DNA of 64,000 bases from Acidimicrobiaceae bacterium (GTDB taxonomy: Bacteria; Actinomycetota; Acidimicrobiia; Acidimicrobiales; Acidimicrobiaceae). Location: NCBI GenBank assembly GCA_013044385.1, contig JABEUN010000071.1, positions 36,008-100,007 on the forward strand. The letters run 5' to 3'. Shown one piece after another: positions 27,658 to 35,579 of this stretch. Positions within the stretch are counted from its first letter, which is position 1, and every line of letters starts with the position of its first letter. Both the position numbers and the translations under genes were made by a program. The notes under the pieces were generated by a model. It was not told the DNA's origin. It saw only the letters and a list, made by a program, of their open reading frames with translations, and did not search any database.

Positions 27658-27974
27658 CTTAGCAGAGGAGAGCAGCGCACCATCAGCATTGCAATGCCAA
27701 TTACTCTGGCAAGTTCCCCGAATCCGATGGAACACTCAAAGCGCTTCCAGCTGCCTTGGTGTGTGTCAGCCAGTCGTATAGACAAGGTGGCTGTGGAGTT
27801 GGTCACGCCGTGACGTTCAACCCACAAAGGTAATCGCCGAGTCTCGTTGTAACGAAAGTTCGGCCGGCCCTGGAGAAGTTGATCGCGTTGCAAATAATGA
27901 GACGAAGCACCCTCTGAGGTGCGCAAGTTAACTCACCACTGAGTACGTATTAGAACATTGCAAGTTATCACTCA
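27658..27974. other. Gene-free stretch upstream of the MerR-like regulator
   Basis: No supported gene. A minus-strand open frame over 27570-27926 has no recognisable motif and partly overlaps the pseudogene. The right end should hold the -35 region of the regulator promoter. Confidence 0.4.
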
Positions 27975-27980
27975 TATAAT
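27975..27980 (+). promoter_or_regulatory. Consensus -10 box (TATAAT), probable leaderless start
   Basis: A perfect TATAAT ends six bases before the ATG at 27987, so transcription should begin at or within a base of the start codon. TTAGAA at 27950-27955 is a poor -35 with a 19-base spacer. This arrangement predicts a leaderless mRNA for the regulator-menG-menF operon. GGGAGC between the box and the ATG would not be part of the transcript. Confidence 0.6.
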
Positions 27981-27986
27981 GGGAGC

Positions 27987-28841
27987 ATGGTCTCAACAGC
28001 TTCTAGTGGTGCATCGGCCCGGCTGGAATCTGCTCATCGGGTACCTACCGGAGGCGAGTTCTATCGGATCGCTGATCTCGCAGATGCGAGTCACCTTACA
28101 ATCGATACAATTCGGTACTACCAGGCTCTCGGCCTAATATCCCCGCCAGCACGGCGTGGGAGAATCGCGCTTTATGGATCCGAGCATCTCGATCAACTTC
28201 AGAGAATCAGAAGATTGCGAGAATCGGGCTGGAGTCTGAAGGCGATCTCCCAGATCCCCGAGAGCGAGCCGCACATTCCAACTACGTCAAAGTCTCACAG
28301 CACACTCCAAGATGGAGCGCTCAAGCCCTTTGAGGTGCAGTATTTCAGTCTTGAGGAGCTCGTCAGGCAGACCAGCGTGCCAGAGCAGATCGTCAGGTCT
28401 CTGGTGCTGCAGCAGATCTTACGTCCGGCCACAATCGATGGTGCGGAGTACTTCAATAGTGTCGATGTGGTGTTGGCCAAGGCGGCGCTATCGCTGTTGG
28501 AGTCGGGTATTCCAATGGCCGCATTACTGAAGTTAGCCGCCACCTATCAGTTCGCACTGGACCAAGTACTCGACGATGCCGTGTCACTTTTTGAACAGTT
28601 CGTGCGTAATCCGATACGTTCATCCCGGCCCGCTGATGGCGACTTCGAACAACCAGCGACCGAACTTCTCCGGCGGTTCGATGAGATCTTTCAGACTTCG
28701 ACGACCCTTGTAGCTGCCCACTTTCAGAAAGAACTGCTAAATCGTTCGTTGGCGTTCATTGTTGAACGGGGAGATCAGGATGAGCTCGCGGTCATTTTCG
28801 ATCGCATCCAGATAAGAGTCAACCAATCGGACAGGAACTGA
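27987..28841 (+). CDS. MerR-like transcriptional regulator
   Basis: 284 residues. Residues 25-92 form a MerR winged helix-turn-helix (FYRIADLADASHLTIDTIRY, GLISPPARRGRIALYGSEHL, RLRESGWSLKAI). The second part has another helix-turn-helix-like block (FSLEELVRQTSVPEQIVRSL) followed by helical sequence, with no Cys-rich metal site, so it is not a classic metal sensor. It ends one base before menG and is the first gene of the operon, an unusual place for a MerR protein and a hint that it controls menaquinone synthesis. Confidence 0.85.
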   Translation: MVSTASSGASARLESAHRVPTGGEFYRIADLADASHLTIDTIRYYQALGLISPPARRGRIALYGSEHLDQLQRIRRLRESGWSLKAISQIPESEPHIPTTSKSHSTLQDGALKPFEVQYFSLEELVRQTSVPEQIVRSLVLQQILRPATIDGAEYFNSVDVVLAKAALSLLESGIPMAALLKLAATYQFALDQVLDDAVSLFEQFVRNPIRSSRPADGDFEQPATELLRRFDEIFQTSTTLVAAHFQKELLNRSLAFIVERGDQDELAVIFDRIQIRVNQSDRN

Positions 28842-28842
28842 T

Positions 28843-29541
28843 ATGGGTCCAAATAATCTTCCGCAAAATGCGGATAAAGAGAGATACGTTCGCGAAATGT
28901 TCGACCGGATCTCGCCCCGTTATGACTTAGCGAACCGAATCTTGACATTTGGATTGGACCAGATCTGGAGGAAGCAGGTTGTCGCTGGGCTCGGTCTCAG
29001 AAAAGGCCAGCGAGTACTAGACGTGGCCTGCGGCACAGGCGACTTCCTCACCATGTTGAGTTCAGTCGGTCTGATCCCTGTTGGAGTTGACTTCTCCTTT
29101 GGAATGCTGGAACACAGCCATTCGACTGCGCCGAAAGTGCAAGGGTCTGCCTTGGAACTTCCATTTGCAACCGAAAGTTTCGACGGTCTCACCTGCGGCT
29201 TTGCTTTGAGGAACTTTACCTCATTGCAACCAGTCTTCGCCGAGTTCCGAAGGGTATTAAAGCCCGGCGGAAGGCTCGGCATACTCGAGGTCTCTACCCC
29301 GTCCAATCCAGTCTTCAAATTTGGTCACAATATCTACTTCAACAAATTGGTCCCCCGACTTGGCGGGGTCATTTCGGACCGATCTGCTTATCGGTACCTA
29401 CCAGAATCAGTGGCGTACCTCCCTACTTCTGCGGGCCTAAGGGGAATGTTGGCTGATGAGGGCTTCGAGGCAATTGACCTTCGCCTAACTGGCCTCGGAG
29501 CAGCTCAGACCATACTGTGCACGCGAAAGGGGGCGCAGTGA
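28843..29541 (+). CDS. menG: Demethylmenaquinone methyltransferase
   Basis: 232 residues, UbiE/MenG family. SAM-binding motif I is VLDVACGTGDFLTM; FDRISPRYDLANRILTFGLDQIWR and GFALRNF, then RVLKPGGRLGILEVS are family signatures. It methylates demethylmenaquinone in the final step of menaquinone synthesis. It starts one base after the regulator stop and its TGA overlaps the ATG of menF. Confidence 0.95.
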   Translation: MGPNNLPQNADKERYVREMFDRISPRYDLANRILTFGLDQIWRKQVVAGLGLRKGQRVLDVACGTGDFLTMLSSVGLIPVGVDFSFGMLEHSHSTAPKVQGSALELPFATESFDGLTCGFALRNFTSLQPVFAEFRRVLKPGGRLGILEVSTPSNPVFKFGHNIYFNKLVPRLGGVISDRSAYRYLPESVAYLPTSAGLRGMLADEGFEAIDLRLTGLGAAQTILCTRKGAQ

Positions 29542-30776
29542 TGGCAGTCGACAGCTGGGATATTGAATCTTTCCGGGTTGAATCTTCCAGTGGCGACCTA
29601 TCTTCAGTCGAGGTTGTCATGGCCGCAGAAAGGCTCGGGATCGACGTACGGGCCACTTCGCGCGATGGCAGCTGGTTGGTTATGTGCGGCGATGCAATCC
29701 GACTTCCGGTTCTTGAGGGACTCGGAAGCCTCGATGGGTGCAACTCGGCATTTAACTCGCTCTCAGCTCTGAACACCGACAAACACACGGCAAATTCATT
29801 TGCGGCGATTCCATTCGATCCAACCAAGCCGTTCGAACTCGTAATTCCGAGGATCGAGATTAAAGGTTCGGATCTGCATCCACCCGAGGTCAGGGTATAC
29901 GGAAACGCCGAGGAGCGTAGCGAGGCGATCCGAACTTCGGAAAAGCTTCTAAGTGCTGCCAGTGAGGCGGTCTCCTCAGCTGGACCTGTCCTCGCTGAAC
30001 GCGTATACGACGCCGCCGCGGATTCTTGGATCAAAATGGTAGAAGATGCGCTTGGCCTTATTGAAACCAAGCAGCTACGCAAGATAGTCCTCTCCCGAAG
30101 CGCGCGATTCCGGTTGGCCACCGATGCCACGCCAACAAGTGCATTCGCAAGATTCGCAGAACGGTATCCCCGCGCAACAAGCTATCTCCATGGACACTAT
30201 GCCGGGGCTTCACCTGAACTGGTGCTGGCCATCTCGAACGGGACTGTACGTTCATCCCCACTCGCCGGCACCAAGCGTAAGAGTACAGCGGGAGTGCTTT
30301 CAGACTCCGAGAAGGACTCACGGGAACACCACATCGTCGTGGAGCAGATTACTAGCGCACTTAGTGAGTACTGCTCGGATATCTCCTACCCACCTCGCCC
30401 ATCAGTCATAGGCTTCGGACCTATCCAGCATCTGATGACGGCCATAACGGGCAGAATCCAACCCGGCGTGAATCCTTTGGCGGTTGCATCTACCGTCGCG
30501 CCCACCGCTGCCGTTGGAGGAGACCCAAAGCGAAAGGCCATCGAACAGATAGCTAGGATCGAATCTGAGCCCAGATCACTCTACGGCGGATTGGTCGGAA
30601 CCATCTCAGGTGATGGTTCGTGTGAACTCCACCTAGCTCTGAGAAATGTATGCATAGCCGACGGAACTGCACTAATAAGAACTGGCGTCGGTATCGTTGC
30701 AGGTTCTAATCCGCAGGCTGAACTGGCAGAGACTGAGGCCAAGATCGAGTCCGTCCTCAGCGCTCTTACCAGTTAA
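29541..30776 (+). CDS. menF: Isochorismate synthase
   Basis: 411 residues, chorismate-binding family. KIVLSRSARF, SPLAGTKRKS, the HHIVVEQI helix, STVAPTAAVGGDPK, ESEPRSLYGGLVG and IRTGVGIVAGSNP are typical of MenF/EntC/DhbC. ATG 29541 overlaps the menG stop (TGATG), with a purine-rich AAAGGGGGCG upstream. It directs chorismate to menaquinone. Siderophore use is unlikely given the menG neighbour. Confidence 0.92.
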   Translation: MAVDSWDIESFRVESSSGDLSSVEVVMAAERLGIDVRATSRDGSWLVMCGDAIRLPVLEGLGSLDGCNSAFNSLSALNTDKHTANSFAAIPFDPTKPFELVIPRIEIKGSDLHPPEVRVYGNAEERSEAIRTSEKLLSAASEAVSSAGPVLAERVYDAAADSWIKMVEDALGLIETKQLRKIVLSRSARFRLATDATPTSAFARFAERYPRATSYLHGHYAGASPELVLAISNGTVRSSPLAGTKRKSTAGVLSDSEKDSREHHIVVEQITSALSEYCSDISYPPRPSVIGFGPIQHLMTAITGRIQPGVNPLAVASTVAPTAAVGGDPKRKAIEQIARIESEPRSLYGGLVGTISGDGSCELHLALRNVCIADGTALIRTGVGIVAGSNPQAELAETEAKIESVLSALTS

Positions 30777-30828
30777 TCAAGTTAGGACGCTCCGAAATTT
30801 CAGTACTCCTGGCAGCGAGTAGTGGTGT

Positions 30829-32157
30829 TTAGCCTTGAACGTACAACTGGCCGTCAGAACCCTCAACTATAGAAATACTGGATAAACCGGTCGAGGCAGG
30901 ACCTTGCAGGACAGCACCGGTTGTGGCGTTGAATTGAGAGCCGTGACACGGGCATACGAAACGTTCATTCGCCTCGTACATAACCGTACAACCGGCATGG
31001 GGACAGATTGCCGAGTAGGCAACGAATCCGGAGGCGGTGGGATGCAGTATGTAGGCGGGGCCACCGGTTTTTGGATCAGTGAACGATGCGACCTTGCCCA
31101 GTGGTACAGCCGTAGCCGGCCCGATAACGACACCAGCTGGTTTAGCACCTGTGACCGAAGTGGACGGCGAATTGGCAGCGGTTGTGGCCGTAGCTCTTGA
31201 ATCCAACGAGGTAGTTGACGTCGGCGTCGCCGCATCGCGAGAGGAGGTCACACTGGGTTTGGCCCCTGTCAGGCTCGTACCAAACGAGAACGGCGCCCGG
31301 GCTGTGAACTTCGGTGCCAACATCCGCCCCACAATCGCGGCGAACGCCGAGCCGACAAATCCGATACCTCCAACCACACCGGCCGCTGCTGAGGAGGCCA
31401 CGAATTTCCGCCGCTGAAGCTGATAGTCATCGAAGCGGTCAACGGCCGCCAAATCTGCTGCTGTCACCGTCCTCAGGATTGGGCATAACTGTACCTCGCA
31501 CTTCGCCCCCTTGGCCAGATAATTGCAGTTCTCTCCGAGTTTGTGTTTGCAGATCGAAGCCATGGAGGTGAAATCCAGCTCTACGAACCGAGTTGAGTCC
31601 GCCCTAAGTGCCCGTCGTCGAAAGTGGGCCTGGAGTGACAGCACCCCCGCATCACCCCTGGCCACAAGTGGCAACCAAGCGAAGATGAACACTACGTCAG
31701 AACCGGTATAGAAGGGTTTCACATGGTAAGACACTGTCAGGAACAACATGGACGAAATAAAAAAGCCACCGGCCGATGCCACCCTCGTGAACACTCCGAA
31801 AAGCACACCGATCCCCACCGCAACCTCGGCAATGGCGATAATGAAACCGATCAAAAAGGCTTGCTTGGCCAATGGTGCAAGCAGTGAATGCAGCGGAGAG
31901 GTCAAACTGAAGACCTTGAACTGGGCCTGAATAGACACGGGATTCTGAGAATTGAAGAATTGTGGATTTGAAAGTTTCTGGATCCCGGCGAAGCCGAATG
32001 TGAATCCAAGAAACATCCTAAGGGGCAGGACAACATAGCCGAAAGGAAGGATCGCTCGCCTTGCGGTCAACTTTGAACTGCGAAATTTAGCTGCGGAGGA
32101 ACCGTTGACCGGAAGAGGAGCTGGCTCGCTCTTTTCCCACTCGCTCAAACAGACCAC
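30829..32157 (-). CDS. DoxX-type membrane domain fused to a Rieske [2Fe-2S] domain
   Basis: 442 residues in four parts. Residues 35-180: DoxX/DoxD-like four-helix membrane domain (LRMFLGFTFGFAGIQKLSNP, then AIAEVAVGIGVLFGVFTR). Residues 200-228: a Cys cluster C203, H205, C211, C220, C225. Residues 249-275: twin-Arg RRKF plus hydrophobic helix, an internal export-type signal, then a Ser/Thr/Ala-rich linker to about 345. Residues 350-442: Rieske domain with ligands C385, H387, C402, H405 and disulfide partners C390 and C404. GTG 32157 is the assumed start. DoxD is the quinone-side subunit of thiosulfate:quinone oxidoreductase, so a quinone-linked redox role is inferred. Confidence 0.88.
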   Translation of the reverse strand: MVCLSEWEKSEPAPLPVNGSSAAKFRSSKLTARRAILPFGYVVLPLRMFLGFTFGFAGIQKLSNPQFFNSQNPVSIQAQFKVFSLTSPLHSLLAPLAKQAFLIGFIIAIAEVAVGIGVLFGVFTRVASAGGFFISSMLFLTVSYHVKPFYTGSDVVFIFAWLPLVARGDAGVLSLQAHFRRRALRADSTRFVELDFTSMASICKHKLGENCNYLAKGAKCEVQLCPILRTVTAADLAAVDRFDDYQLQRRKFVASSAAAGVVGGIGFVGSAFAAIVGRMLAPKFTARAPFSFGTSLTGAKPSVTSSRDAATPTSTTSLDSRATATTAANSPSTSVTGAKPAGVVIGPATAVPLGKVASFTDPKTGGPAYILHPTASGFVAYSAICPHAGCTVMYEANERFVCPCHGSQFNATTGAVLQGPASTGLSSISIVEGSDGQLYVQG

Positions 32158-32375
32158 CGTCGCCGTCGAGTGCGTAACCCCATCGACCCCATGATAATTT
32201 CTACTCCCAACCCACTATGGGTTAGAGTTTACCGGTTGGTCATTTGAGACTCTGGGCCCATGTGCGCTTTCTCCGTCAATAGTCATCAACTTGCTCCGAT
32301 GTTCAAGTAGCGGAGTACCCGGACACGTGAGAATGCCACGGCGGGACGATCCGATCCACATTGAGGGAGGGGAAA

Positions 32376-33191
32376 GTGTCCAAAAAAGTATCCCAGATAA
32401 GGATCCAGAAGCTGGACGGCCAGGCAAAAAGGACCGCATTCGACAACCTGGCCGGCGAGGAGCCGCTCAGGATTCAGATCCAAACGCCAAGCGGTGAACG
32501 CACGACGATCACTACAACAATGCGAACCCCAGGGGACGACTTCAATCTTGCAGTTGGAACGCTCTACTCAGCGGGAATCATTGACGCAGATCTAGTGCAC
32601 TCGGTCAAGTACTGTACAGACGTTCCCGAGAACGAGCAGTGGTATAACGTCGTGACCGTCACCCTGCGGGGATTGCCGCTAAGGAGAGTGACGCCCGAAT
32701 TTAGGCCCCGAACTTCTGCCTGTGGCCTATGTGGTTCCTCCGAGATTGAAACGCTCGTTGGATCACTTGGTAGAGTGGAAGACTCCGTAAGGATCTCCAA
32801 AGAGGAGTTATACGGCCTACCTACAAGGCTGGCCCGCGGGCAAAGGCTGTTTCAAGACACCGGCGGCGTTCACGCTGTCGGACTGTTCCAAAGCGGAGCA
32901 CCGGACGTTATCTCGGAAGATATCGGACGTCACAACGCCTTCGACAAAGCGATCGGCAACATGCTCACCTACAAACGGAACCTGTCGGGGCTGATCGCCG
33001 TCTTGTCCGGAAGAGTAGGATTCGAAATGGTCCAAAAAGCAGGGTCTATAGGTGCTGAGATGATTGTCGCCGTCTCGGCACCGACTTCCATGGCCGCTGA
33101 AGCATGCGATCGATTGGGAATCACTCTTGTTGGCTTCACTAGGCAGACCTCGGCGAACCTATACACCGCTCCTCAAAGGGTCATCGACTAA
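32376..33191 (+). CDS. fdhD: Formate dehydrogenase accessory sulfurtransferase
   Basis: 271 residues, FdhD/NarQ family. The Cys pair is in RTSACGLCGSSE, and SEDIGRHNAFDKAIG and SGRVGFEMVQKA are family motifs. It transfers sulfur to the molybdenum cofactor for formate dehydrogenase. GTG 32376 follows GGGAGGGG at about four bases; a TTG at 32361 is less likely. No formate dehydrogenase gene is within the window. Confidence 0.93.
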   Translation: MSKKVSQIRIQKLDGQAKRTAFDNLAGEEPLRIQIQTPSGERTTITTTMRTPGDDFNLAVGTLYSAGIIDADLVHSVKYCTDVPENEQWYNVVTVTLRGLPLRRVTPEFRPRTSACGLCGSSEIETLVGSLGRVEDSVRISKEELYGLPTRLARGQRLFQDTGGVHAVGLFQSGAPDVISEDIGRHNAFDKAIGNMLTYKRNLSGLIAVLSGRVGFEMVQKAGSIGAEMIVAVSAPTSMAAEACDRLGITLVGFTRQTSANLYTAPQRVID

Positions 33192-33238
33192 GGGCCACCA
33201 AGTTCCGACCCCGATTGAAAGTTAGATGACCGCAAGGC

Positions 33239-33529
33239 TTAGGAAGCCTGAGCGAGCTTCTTCTGGTGACGACGCACCCTTCTAATTGCACGTCTCTCCT
33301 CCTCGTCCTTGCCGCCCCAGATTCCGTACTCTTGGTTAGTACGAAGTGCGAACTCGAGACACAAGTTCTGTACTTGACAGTCCGAGCAGTACCTCTTCGC
33401 ATTGATTATCTGGACTTCCGCCTCGCCGGTCACACCGACGGGAAAGAACATGGCCGGATCCACATCCTTGCATTTGGCGCCCTCACGCCAGTTCTGGAAG
33501 TTCCATGTGGCTAACTTCTTCGACTCCAT
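33239..33529 (-). CDS. WhiB-family iron-sulfur transcriptional regulator
   Basis: 96 residues. Cys20, Cys48, Cys51 and Cys57 (C-x27-C-x2-C-x5-C) match the [4Fe-4S] ligand pattern, followed by the turn GIWGG at 69-73 and a basic C-terminus RRAIRRVRRHQKK. The protein responds to redox or NO and acts with the principal sigma factor. Which Wbl subgroup it belongs to cannot be decided by eye. Upstream lies a 430-base intergenic region with a symmetric half-site array. Confidence 0.93.
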   Translation of the reverse strand: MESKKLATWNFQNWREGAKCKDVDPAMFFPVGVTGEAEVQIINAKRYCSDCQVQNLCLEFALRTNQEYGIWGGKDEEERRAIRRVRRHQKKLAQAS

Positions 33530-33716
33530 CTAACTAGCGTCCTCCGCCCTCGGTAATTCCCTTAGCGGCATTCAGACCTCGCTTAGCGACCCCCCCGGGC
33601 CTTCGTACCCCGAAAAATTCTTCAATAGCACGCAGCCTATTCATCTTATGCACCCCGCTGCCTAACATCCTGCTTCGACAAACCTTTCACTGGCCACCCC
33701 ACCATCTGGCTTGAAC

Positions 33717-33759
33717 AACTTGCATTAACTTGTATTAAAGCAAGTTTCATACAAGTTAA
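33717..33759. promoter_or_regulatory. Symmetric AACTTG half-site array (candidate operator)
   Basis: Two forward AACTTG copies sit at 33717 and 33727, as a 10-base direct repeat AACTTGCATT/AACTTGTATT, and two reverse copies (CAAGTT) at 33741 and 33752. The outer parts form a perfect 11-base inverted repeat, TTAACTTGTAT at 33725-33735 and its complement at 33749-33759, with a 13-base spacer. This is the form of a multi-dimer operator, about 190 bases upstream of whiB. Confidence 0.6.
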
Positions 33760-33901
33760 CACTTCACCTCTATTAAGTCTGATTTAGCATGGTTTTATTC
33801 CAACAACAAAGGTACCATTTGCCACTTATCATACGCTCACTCTCAACTGTCAGACCCATAGCAATTTCCGACAAAAGTGCAGTTCAGCAGGCACCAGCTC
33901 C

Positions 33902-33924
33902 GTTTCATCGAGTGATGATGAAAC
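33902..33924 (-). terminator. Hairpin downstream of the alpha/beta hydrolase gene
   Basis: GTTTCATC at 33902-33909 pairs with GATGAAAC at 33917-33924 around a 7-base loop. On the minus strand it lies 30 bases after the hydrolase stop. No T-run follows. Possible terminator. Confidence 0.4.
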
Positions 33925-33953
33925 CTCTATAAATTCGAATAACTGAACTTTAG

Positions 33954-34703
33954 TTAGTTAGCATCTATTTCTAAGATCTTGCAGCAGCGAGCCCTGCGAA
34001 CAATTTCATAGACCGACTGGACTGCAACAGCCGGAGAAATCGCGTGACCCTCTCCCTCAAGAAGGACCATCTCGGCTCTAGCAGCCCGTTGCACCAGTCT
34101 CGCTGAGGCAGATAGGGGCACTACCTTGTCGCCGAGCCCATGAATTGCCACGATCGGGACTTCGAGGCCGCCAACTGCGTCATCGAGCGACTTGAGATCG
34201 GTTGCCAACCGCTCCTGTTCGAACCAGAAGCTTTCACCCGCCCTCTTTCCCCAGCCATAGCTATCTTCCTGAAGTTTCCGAGCGACAAGAATCACCAAAT
34301 TCGAAAGGGTCCGTCCAAAGAGTCCTTGCGCCAGCATACGATCGAAACTTACGAGGGCTTCGACACCGGACGCCGGCGCGTATAGAACGACAGATCCAAA
34401 GAGGTCGGGGCGTAGCGCTGCGGCTGCAAGAGCGACCGAGCCGCCGTAGGAGTAGCCGAACAGGATTCGGCTTCCTCGAACCTTTTCCGCCTCTGCTATT
34501 AGAAATCGAGCATTCCCCCACAGGTCAGTAACGGCCTCAGGTGAGGCCCCCCAACCCGGACGGTCGAACTGCACCTTATTGATCGATCCAGGCACAAGCT
34601 CAGCGATTTGAGCCATGTCAGACCCAGAGCCAGGTTGACCGTGAATAAAAAAACAGGTCACCACTGAGCTATACCGATCCGGTATGCGGGGTCTCAGGGC
34701 CAC
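33954..34703 (-). CDS. Alpha/beta hydrolase
   Basis: 249 residues. The oxyanion loop is FFIHGQPGSG, the nucleophile Ser is in LFGYSYGGSVA, the acid is in HGLGDKVVPL and the His in GEGHAISP. General serine hydrolase; substrate unknown. The GTG start at 34703 gives a 35-base overlap with the upstream transporter gene; an internal GTG near 34664 would remove the overlap. Likely cotranscribed with the transporter. Confidence 0.85.
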   Translation of the reverse strand: MALRPRIPDRYSSVVTCFFIHGQPGSGSDMAQIAELVPGSINKVQFDRPGWGASPEAVTDLWGNARFLIAEAEKVRGSRILFGYSYGGSVALAAAALRPDLFGSVVLYAPASGVEALVSFDRMLAQGLFGRTLSNLVILVARKLQEDSYGWGKRAGESFWFEQERLATDLKSLDDAVGGLEVPIVAIHGLGDKVVPLSASARLVQRAARAEMVLLEGEGHAISPAVAVQSVYEIVRRARCCKILEIDAN

Positions 34704-35556
34704 CCCGCGACCCCTCTTCTAGTTCCGACGGTAACGTCCGGAAGGCGAGCACAAGCAACGCAACTAGTGCCACGGTCAAACCCGCCACCTGACCAACTGC
34801 GTGGATGCCGTTACCGAAGATACGCTCGCCAAGGATCAACTTGGCCCCGACGAGTGCCACGATTGGCTCTCCGACGGAGAAGATCGGAAGCACAACGTGA
34901 AGCTCTCCAAGCTGAAAGGCACTCTGTGTAACCAAAAGGCCAACCGCCCCTACTGCCACCAAGGAGATTACGGGCTTCGAAGTCAGCGATCCTACAAGGC
35001 CTAAACGATGAAAATTGATACCTAGCTCTCGCTCCAGAACTGACGCGTACCCGACCAACAATGCTCCGCCAACGGCCTGCAGCGTAGCTTTAATCGATTC
35101 TGATCTGATCGGAAGCAACGAGACGCACACCGAAACCGCCAAGACCAAGATCGAGGCGATAACGGTCAAACCTCCTCTGTAGTGATCCCCCGCTTGAACT
35201 GGACGTCCAATCACGAACAAGGCGACCCCCATGGTTCCAGCAAATGCCATGAGTAACGATGCTCTATCTGGGCGTTTCACTCCGAATAGTGGAGCCGCCA
35301 ATACCGACGCCACCAGCCCTAGAGCAATTATTGGTTGCACTACCACGACCGAACCAGACGAAAGTGCGATGATCTGGAAAATTACGGCAATAGCGTCTAA
35401 TGCCAGTCCAATCAACCAACCTCCATGCTGAAACAGCGAGATGAGCAGGGTGGGTTTCATGTTCTTCGACGCGAGTTGTTGCTTGCTAGCGACCAGCTGA
35501 TACAGGGCAGCGGCCGAAAAGCAGACGGCAGAGAGGATAGAGAAGACGATAGCCAT
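34669..35556 (-). CDS. DMT-superfamily (EamA-like) transporter
   Basis: 295 residues with nine or ten hydrophobic helices in two repeats. GSVVVVQPIIALGLVASVLAA-type and VVLPIFSVGEPIVALVGA-type segments resemble the drug/metabolite transporter fold, closest to actinobacterial EamA/DUF803-like members. Substrate unknown. It starts at ATG 35556, 23 bases from the divergent glycosyltransferase. Confidence 0.8.
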   Translation of the reverse strand: MAIVFSILSAVCFSAAALYQLVASKQQLASKNMKPTLLISLFQHGGWLIGLALDAIAVIFQIIALSSGSVVVVQPIIALGLVASVLAAPLFGVKRPDRASLLMAFAGTMGVALFVIGRPVQAGDHYRGGLTVIASILVLAVSVCVSLLPIRSESIKATLQAVGGALLVGYASVLERELGINFHRLGLVGSLTSKPVISLVAVGAVGLLVTQSAFQLGELHVVLPIFSVGEPIVALVGAKLILGERIFGNGIHAVGQVAGLTVALVALLVLAFRTLPSELEEGSRGGPETPHTGSV

Positions 35557-35579
35557 TGAACTTGCTATAGGCTAGTGGC

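Larger units (their letters stand above)
33530..33953. other. Long AT-rich gene-free region upstream of whiB
   Basis: No gene. It holds the AACTTG half-site array at 33717-33759 and a GTTTCATC/GATGAAAC hairpin at 33902-33924. Base composition is clearly more AT-rich than the flanks around 33710-33830, consistent with promoters for the minus-strand whiB gene. Confidence 0.6.

Noticed and set aside
29423..30130. 235-codon minus-strand open frame over menG/menF
   Set aside because: Frame-shadow of the coding strand: Ser- and Arg-rich composition, no motif, and two strongly supported genes on the other strand.
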